Assembly (NCBI RefSeq): GCF_028554725.1
Contig: NC_071671.1
Location: forward strand, 12,002,001-12,066,000
DNA length: 64,000 nucleotides
Direction of reading: 5' to 3'
DNA from: Zeugodacus cucurbitae
Taxonomy: Eukaryota > Arthropoda > Insecta > Diptera > Tephritidae
Shown: positions 56,771 through 64,000 of the stretch, in pieces
Numbering within the stretch: position 1 is the first letter of the stretch
How the letters are laid out: every line of letters starts with the position of its first letter
Notes under the pieces: generated by a model
The model's input: the letters and a program-made list of their open reading frames with translations, nothing else
What the model was told of the DNA's origin: nothing
Database searches by the model: none
Position numbers and translations under genes: made by a program

Positions 56771-58997
56771 AATTGATATCAATGTTTTGATGGGCATTCT
56801 ACATCCGACACATAAGTATTCTCTGTAGTAGCAGAGCTAGCACTTGTGTGAGATCGTAAAAAGATATTTAATCTCATTATAGTCCATTTTGGATTAGCTG
56901 TAGGGGCTCCAAGAGGATATTGTGGAATGGTTTTCCATAATGTTAGTCGTTCGCCAATAATCAAAGTTGTCTGGATGTTGCGAGATACGGGAACTTTTTC
57001 CTGGGCTGTCCAGTTTTTGTTGGATGTCATACTTTCAGTCATCCGGACGAAATGCTGATTGGAAACTATACGTCTTTCCGGAATATTGACAGGTTCTAAA
57101 ATTGTGTCGATATAGAGTGTTTTAAGGATTTTTAAAAGGACAGCAGTTTTAGCTGCAACGACTTCGGTCTAATTAAAGTCTAGCTAAAACACCAACTAGA
57201 GCTCTCATATAACAAAGCTGATTACTGAATCAAGAAAGTAGCTGATAGCGTAGCAAAGAAATGATACAGGATGCTCATATATGTAGGGAATGCACGCCAA
57301 TAAGAGAGCTATGAGATCCATAGAAATATATAAAGTCGTCTTGGAGAGGAACCTGGAATTGCATCCCTTTAGATTAAACGAATTATATTGTTCAATTTGA
57401 TTAATAAAGAAAATATTCTCGGCGTGATAAGTAAACTACTCCCAAATGTTCAATGTCATAGCGAAAAGCTGTGGGTTAAATAAGTAATTTTGTGACGGCC
57501 GTTAAAGCTATGAGCTTTTTATCCCTTTTACTTAACAGCATTGCTTTCTTCTTGCTTAACGAACTACTGGATGACAGTTGTAAATCTGCTTCAGCTGCGT
57601 GTTATCCATCGAGCGCAGCAGTCAGCTGCCAGCAGTCATTCTCGCACTGTGAGAATAAAGCAAATTTTATGACATTTCAATTTCGTGAATAAGACTTTTC
57701 TGATGGATAATGAAAAATGAATGTAAATATGTAAAATTATATATAGATATATGCGCGAGAGCGCAGCGCGCAAGAGTTATCAGGAGGAAAGCAATAAAAG
57801 AAGAAACGAAAAGCACCGCCTTGTCATTTTCAAGTCAACTCTGCATAGCCTTTAGTGAGGACCGTAGCGAGAAGCGCCTTCGATGCTGGCATTGTGAAAC
57901 GGTAATCAGCCGCTTAACATGTCCGCTTGGCAATAAAGTAACAAAAACAAACAAAGAGACAAAGTTATACGGCTGCCACAGTCCCAAAGGAAGCGTGTGA
58001 AGGACGACACAAATTGTAGTCATGGTAGAACATGGCGGTATGTACCGTTAACCGTTGTTGTTGTTATCGTCAAAGTAGTTGGATGCGGCGCATTCGCGTG
58101 TGAATTTTAGCAGGTTTTCAAGGCTTCTTTTTATGATTTTTATTGTTTTAATTTGTGGCAATGTCGTAAATGTGTGCCCCTTGCCTGTGCCACGCCGCAC
58201 ATTCCGTTCCTGCCTGACGCTTGACGGTTTGACTTGTGCCAACACATGTATGACATTATGCACATTGCATATAACGATATAACGGTGCATTTGCTGCAGT
58301 ACGTGTTGCATGTAACGTGTTGACGCTACTGTGCTATGTGCCTCCTGTCTTCCGTTATTTTAATCCTTTTCGCTGTGCTCAAATGCATTTCCTGTCGTTG
58401 TTGTTGCTGTTGACATGTGCTTTCATAGCGACACGCATGCGACCAACACGTCGCTACGAAATAAATGGAAAATGTTTATTTCCTCTGCTTGCCGTTGCTC
58501 CTTCGGCTTGTGCACCCGCTTCTCAACGTACACCATTCGCTTACTGTTTCGCTGAGCGCACTCACAGCGGGAATGTTTTAAAAAATTAAAAGACAATGCG
58601 AAAAATTCATTCGTTATTCGTGACTTGTGGTTTACTCCTGTGGGCAGGCGAGCGTTCGTTTGTTAGGCTGCCTGCTTGTGGTATGGAGCTCGCTTGCATT
58701 TTGTAAACAGGCATTTTGACGGCTTCGGTGACAGCGTTGATCTCCAAAGAGCAACATACTCACTCCCACACACTCTCACGTAATCACATTTGTGTTTAAT
58801 GGCAGTCAACCGCAATGAAATACTATGCTATTAACCAATGTTTGGTGAAATATTGCACAATATAAAGGAATTAGTAGTGTTAGAGCTCGTAATATTGAGC
58901 TTTTTTCGGGTGGAATTGGTGAGAAAATTTTCCACATCTTAGTATGTCATATAATTTTTATTTCTACTTTAAATATTTAAGACAACATGAAGCTTTG
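56771..58997. other. Non-coding, no feature seen
   Basis: 57490-58780 is less AT-rich, with short open frames (57710-58000, 58317-58589) lacking any recognised domain. No splice-supported exon can be argued from sequence alone. Confidence 0.4.
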
Positions 58998-59245
58998 GCC
59001 TTTCACACAGCCGTCTATTCGATTAACAATCAGCTGTTATACATTAATTTTCTTTGCTTTTCATAAGAAGTTGGAAAGTTATAACAGTAACCACAATCAT
59101 ATTTAACAAACCGCAGAGCTGTATTCCAGTTTCAATTCGATTAAAAATTAATCTAGTAAAATACATTTTTTATTTTGTATGATCATCAGCACTTTAATCG
59201 AGCAAAGGCCGGTTAATTGATCAATTAACTTTTGTGCGAAAAGGC
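58998..59245 (+). mobile_element. MITE with GCCTTTTCGCACA end, copy 2
   Basis: The left end is GCCTTTCACACAGCC and the right end TTAATTGATCAATTAACTTT then TGTGCGAAAAGGC (59233-59245). The complement of the right end, GCCTTTTCGCACA, matches the left end of copy 1 exactly. The interior shares CAATCAGCTGTTA, TTTGCTTTTCATAAGAAGTT and CTTTAATCGAGCAAAGG with copy 1. This 248-bp copy preserves the right terminus that copy 1 lacks. Confidence 0.75.
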
Positions 59246-59943
59246 TTAAACTGATCTTAAACACCACATGATCGATTTAAAACGAGTTTTGTGAGTTAGT
59301 TTCTTGGTTAAATAAACTGCTATGTTAATTGAGGGATATAGTTGAGGTTTTGGCTAGACTTTAATCAGACCGCAGTCGTTGCAAGTACGTGAAATTCGGC
59401 GTATCGCGTTTGGACGGCTAAAACTCCAGTCGTTTTAATGCCAAAAATTCTTAAAACCCCTGTATCAACACAATCTATAGCTTGTCAATAATCAAGACGG
59501 CTATTTTGCTTTCAGCCATTCATCAGGTTGACTGAAGCTATGGAGTCCAAATTGTCTCAATGTCAGTCCTACGAAAACTGGACAGTCCAGAAAAAATAAA
59601 TGAGATAATTCTACCGCGTTGTCTTCCAGACTACTTTGACTATTGGCAAACGGGAAACCCATTCCACAATATATAAGCTATTCCACAGCAAAGTCAAAAT
59701 AAACAGTGATGAGATTAAATATCTTCTTGCGATCTCGCGGAAGTGCCAGATCTGCTCTGTAGTAATACAAACGATACATTGGTATAGAAGCTTAAAAAAT
59801 AACTTAATGGAAAGCTTGCGATAACAAAAATTAAGGTTGGGGTAACTTTCTTAATTTACAAACTATGTTTTATAATTAAAATACAATAAAATAGTTAAAA
59901 CCTTCATGGAAGAAAGTCTTAAAATAAATCAGTTGCAATATAT
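59246..59943. other. Non-coding, no feature seen
   Basis: No recognised repeat. The 62-codon frame at 59636-59824 has no motif. Confidence 0.45.
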
Positions 59944-60128
59944 TTGGTTAATTTGGTCATTAATTGAGTCAATTAACAAATTGTGCAACTAATACTAATT
60001 AATTAATTTAAGAGTTTGGAGTCTCTAATGTAGTAATGTAGTTGGTTAATTTGGTCATTAAATGAGTCAATTAACAAATTGTGCAACTAATACTAATCAA
60101 TTAATTTAAGAGTTAGAAGTCTGTAATG
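59944..60128. repeat. 98-bp tandem duplication
   Basis: TTGGTTAATTTGGTCATTAA at 59944 recurs at 60042. Both are followed by TGAGTCAATTAACAAATTGT and GCAACTAATACTAAT, with only a few substitutions. The second unit is slightly incomplete. Confidence 0.93.
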
Positions 60129-60955
60129 GTTAATATTTATCGAAAAGAATTACATTTTATTTTAACGAGTATAAACAATACAAATCATGTGTAGAGTGAA
60201 GATCGGAGACATTAATACTATTTTCTTTTCACTATTAGCCTGGTTACCGTTTGGTATTCGAACATGTGAATCCATTTGCTGAAGTTTTTCTTTAATCGAG
60301 TTATTTGGCGTAAGTCCACTGACTCCTTTAGACCTTCAGCCTTGACGAATTCTTATCGCTGTAACACGTATACTCAAAAAATTAAAATAAATGTCTTCGA
60401 GTAATTATTCTCCGCACGTTTCTCCTTATTTTTCTTCTCCAATCCCTTCTTACAAAATAATGATATTACTTTTCATTCGCGTTCTTAGATTGAAAGCCTC
60501 TCGTTTGATGTGAATAACTACTTGATTAAAGCATAAAATATTATTCACTTAGCAATTCACGCAGCTTGCGCTTCCTAATGAAGGCCCATAAAACGTACCG
60601 ACTGCACATAAATGACCTCGATTTAATCGCTTTCACACATTACTACGCCAATCATTGCAACGGTTTTATTGCTTATCCGCTCATTAACCTTGTAATTAAA
60701 GGCGAAAATGTAAGTGAGAAGTACCGCAATGGTTGAGCGGAGAGTGAAACCGCATACACATACTCATACATATATGTACGTGTGGTATAAAATGCTTATT
60801 ACTGCAGTCGTAAAGCACACATATCCTTACACCTGTTTACATATGTATGTACATCGTTTGAGTTCATTACCAGCTGCCAGCTGCAGGTAAAGGTGAAAGC
60901 AATATTTTATATTCGCTGTGAAGTCAAGGAGAAATAAACTGAAGGTTGTATGTAT

Positions 60956-60970
60956 GTGTGTGTGTGTGTG
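60956..60970. repeat. (TG)n microsatellite
   Basis: TGTGTGTGTGTGTGTG within a TATGTATG-rich stretch. Confidence 0.8.
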
Positions 60971-61930
60971 CCAGCGTGTTTTTGGTCTTCCGCCTTGAGA
61001 TTAATATTTATTAAAAACACTGAAATGCATCATTTAACACTGAACGGCGCGTTGGGATAATTGGAAGGATCATTATTACGCTCACCTTTAAGTGGTATGA
61101 AGTGCGAAGGGATTATGCAGTTTATAATTGAGTTTATATTGTAAGAAAGTATATTGCAAAAGCGTTTGAAATCATATATTTCAACGTATGTAGAATGTTT
61201 TTAATAAATCAGATGTGAGAGATAAGAGAGATATGTTTGCTGGTTAATGAAGTTAGATGCGGTTTGGTCAATTTGATTAGATATTACACCGCATCTGCTA
61301 CCATCCTTCGAAGTTTTAAACCAAGGTGTAAATGAGTTTGAAGACAACCTTTTTTGATGGGTACGTTAGGATATAGCTGGCATCCCTCTTTGATAGTTAA
61401 GAGACCTGCCTTAATAATGCCTAAATATCTGATATGAATCAAAGTGATCTGAGTCACTAAGTAGCGTGACGGCTAATTTTGATTCCAACCAATTCGCCCG
61501 CATGGCCGAATATATGACGCCTATGATATGATGACATCAGTCATTCAAAAGCCGTCTAGTTGAAAAGGAAGTGTCAAAATATTTCAACCAATTCCTCAAC
61601 CACTAACTTTGACAATTGGCTCTCCGTCAAAAGTTTTCGTCTAAATGTCTACAAGTCGACCAGGATGAACTTGCTCTCACTACTTTGGTGCAGATGGATC
61701 TTGTGTCTGCGAAAATACAGATTTTTTTCTCACCGAGCTCCAGCGAAGCCCTTCCGTCCTTTGCATGCCTTATCACTTTGTATGAAATTAATATTTTTTA
61801 TTTTGCCACTAAAGCTAAACTGAAGATAGTAATAACAAGATTCCAATCCGCCGCTTTCGAGCTGTCAGTATATCAGATGAACTGGTTTGACATTGAGCTC
61901 CTTTGGAGCTCCAAGTATTCTTCTATAGAA

Positions 61931-61960
61931 AGGCATAGTTAGGCATAGTTAGGCATAGTT
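61931..61960. repeat. Three tandem AGGCATAGTT units
   Basis: Three exact 10-bp copies in a row. Confidence 0.9.
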
Positions 61961-62567
61961 TGCAGTGGCTTCACTTCTTTGGCCATCAGCGCCCTTGATT
62001 ATACAAACTGTATGCATATTAAGAAATGTTTTAGAGTCATTATTCTATGACATAACCTATATTTAACTTCAAGAGTAATCGTCTTCAAAAATGGAAAATA
62101 TAATGGAGTCTTTGAATATGTATTTATTTAAGAAAAATTGATTTGTAAATAAATTGAAAATTTAGACTTTTGCCTACAAAATTTACTGAATTGCGGTCAA
62201 ATTAGTTAACTCGGCTACATACATATAAGCTTTAAAAGAGACCATAAAATGTTGGCAACTTTTGCAAAAAACCTAAAACAAAATTTGTTAATATTCGCAT
62301 AAGTTTATTCTTATGCAAATCGTCAGAACCTTTTTAGCTTTCCTTAAATCCTGAGTGCGGCTTTTAAAACAAACAAAACCGAATTGTTGAATTTCTTTGC
62401 CTATAAATAAATAAAATCGCATCAAATATTTGCAAAATATAAACGTTAACCCTTAATAAACAACAGGCTGCAAAAAGAAAGGCAATAAGTTAAACTTGCG
62501 GATGATTGGCATACAACAACACAACTCAATATGATTTGCATATATAAAACTTCCAACCTTCATTCGT

Positions 62568-62581
62568 GGTATATATATATA
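62568..62581. repeat. (TA)n microsatellite
   Basis: Pure TA run, flanked by GTGG and GAATAC. Confidence 0.75.
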
Positions 62582-63149
62582 TGAATACTATTTACTAATA
62601 GATATTTGTGTATACATGATATATAGTAGGCCGTGTCGTGTCAATCCTTTTCGGTGACGGTGTCAGGTGATTCCCTTTGCCTGTTTGATTGTTTGCCTTC
62701 CCATCACCCTCGAAACTGTCAGCTAGTCAGACAGGCTGTCTGCTGTCCTTCCGCGTCTGCCATTTTGTGGAAGACAGCGCTGAAGTGTGCTAGGTTGATA
62801 TAAGTAAACTAATTTCGTTGGTAACAAGACAAATGCAAGGAGGGGTATGCAGAACAAAAATAAAAAAGTGTTTGTTAAGAGACACCCGGGCGTATGAGTG
62901 ACTTTTTAATATATGTACTGCCTACGTCTGCTATTTAGTATATTTGCACTATACATATGGCAAATATACCAATTCAAAGTCTTGTGATGGGGTCTGGCTT
63001 GGCCTTAATGACAGTTGTAGTTTCTTAAAAATAATGCATTTAAATTTAAAAATCCTTTTATTATCAGTGGGAAGTACTGTTCTGATTTTTTATATTTTTG
63101 TTACATTATTATCATGAAAGGACGCCCTCATTTCAAAAATATGTATATC

Positions 63150-63420
63150 TTAAGGATTGATCGATATTTTCATAAGTCAAACATTTGCTCTGAGGTCTTC
63201 ATATACGATATCTGAGATCTTAGAAGGATATAGTTTGGTTTCGATCACTTTAAGATTAGAATTATCACGCATTAGAGGCAACATTTGTGCGAGGTTATAT
63301 TTCGAAATATTCAAAGGAGCTTGATGAATATATTGAAAAAAAGGAATCTGGTGTGAAAAAGTAAGGAGTCTGTTTATGGTGTCATATAGTGTCTCGTTCA
63401 TTTTCGAACTCATAGAATAC
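63150..63420 (+). mobile_element. Possible dispersed 'CTCTCGCAA' repeat remnant, copy g
   Basis: It shares GATATCTGAGATCTTAGAAG and GGATATAGT with copy f (GGTATCTGAGATCTTGGAAA, GATATAGT near 17663) and the 'GAGGTCTTCATATACGATAT' block that corresponds to 'GAGGTCCTCGTGTTCGATAT' of copy b. No termini or GGGCGTGGC boxes are recognisable. Confidence 0.45.
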
Positions 63421-64000
63421 TAAGAGGGACCTCCGACTGAGTTTTATAAATATATCATTATTAAGTTATTCATATTATTTATTTAACTTATTCATCATTC
63501 AATGTTCAATGTAGAGATTTTACCGTTTTCGAATAACGGTAACGAATTTTGTGGCCGTGACAACATTCTAATACCATCATTATCAGAAAACCGGTATTAT
63601 GGTTCTCGGAGCCGATCATCAGGAGCTCATATCATTCAGTCTGAGCAATTTTTTTTGATTGCATTCCAGATCAACACCCTTGTACTCTGCGCCACATGAT
63701 TGTGAGATTATAAAAATATGTTTAATTCGTTCAACTTTAACTCAATAATATAATTCATCATTCCCGCTGCACATCATTTCACATGACATGAAAAAATATG
63801 TAAACATAATTGTATATTTGCCATACCATACCAATGCGCTATCCCTTTAAGTGCTCGTTAATACGGTAATTTTTCCATAGTACACAAACACACCTTTGCC
63901 ACGCACAGTTTAGATCGTCAATCAATCGATTTAGTCGCTTAACCCGTAGGGGGTTAACCACACACACACAAAGAAGTAAATAATATACTGTGTGGTTTGT
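63421..64000. other. Non-coding, no feature seen
   Basis: AT-rich with a CACACACACAC tract near 63960. Confidence 0.5.

Larger units (their letters stand above)
60129..63149. other. Non-coding, no gene seen
   Basis: AT-rich with small (TG)n, (TA)n and AGGCATAGTT repeats. The 87- and 108-codon frames at 61560-61942 overlap in two phases and match no family I know. 62640-62790 is a GC-richer patch of unknown role. Confidence 0.45.

Noticed and set aside
61560..61942. Two overlapping frames of 87 and 108 codons as a possible gene or gag fragment
   Set aside because: No domain recognised, two phases overlap, no start context or splice sites that single one out.
1..64000. tRNA, rRNA, snRNA or CRISPR-like arrays
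   Set aside because: No cloverleaf with A and B boxes, no rRNA-like stretch and no regularly spaced repeat-spacer pattern was seen on reading. A covariance-model scan could still find a small RNA that I missed.

Overview
The window looks like non-coding nuclear DNA from a higher fly, most probably a tephritid fruit fly (Bactrocera/Ceratitis type). This is an inference. It rests on the AT-rich sequence, the many short (TG)n/(AAC)n/(CTT)n tracts, fly-type non-LTR retrotransposon fossils whose tails contain CCTAACCTAAC-like sequence, and a dispersed repeat whose ends read as TATACTCTCGCAA and its complement. I found no convincing host exon, tRNA, rRNA, operon or CRISPR array. The piece is best read as intergenic or long-intron DNA colonised by mobile elements.

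Layout. 0-11 kb: a small pogo/Tigger-like MITE with TA flanks (337-509), one complete copy of the dispersed 'CTCTCGCAA' repeat (2487-3704), and four decayed jockey-clade fragments. 11-16.4 kb: a 1-kb AAATTA hexanucleotide array (11757-12786), a 664-bp hAT-type foldback MITE with an exact 8-bp target duplication (13106-13769), and a dead mariner-superfamily transposon with TA flanks (15140-16351). 17.6-24.6 kb: a diverged repeat copy followed by three RTE/BovB-like elements. One keeps a 388-codon reverse transcriptase ORF (20235-21401), and one has a clean 12-bp target duplication. 25-37 kb: a 132-bp foldback element, three more dispersed-repeat copies, an 83-bp direct duplication around a 531-bp insert, a TTAA-flanked element with a 103-codon ORF, a perfect 30-unit GAAAA microsatellite, and a MITE that recurs at 59 kb. 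38-46.7 kb: a near full-length RTE element (39251-42273, 9-bp target duplication) inserted in a degenerate tandem repeat, plus jockey fossils. 50-60 kb: another dispersed-repeat copy, a tiny RTE tail, a 2.2-kb minus-strand RTE copy, RNase H fossils and a 98-bp tandem duplication. The last 4 kb are nearly featureless.

How it fits together. The six RTE copies share one family. Each is broken differently: the endonuclease is best preserved at 39-40 kb, where the YADD box is deleted, while the copy with an intact reverse transcriptase has endonuclease stop codons. No copy here could move alone. Small non-autonomous elements (hAT, TTAA, pogo, foldback) would have depended on transposases encoded elsewhere. 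The most interesting signals are the conserved terminal hairpins of the RTE family, the hairpin-bearing dispersed repeat, the TTAA element with an unrecognised ORF, and the long duplication at 33.5/34.1 kb.
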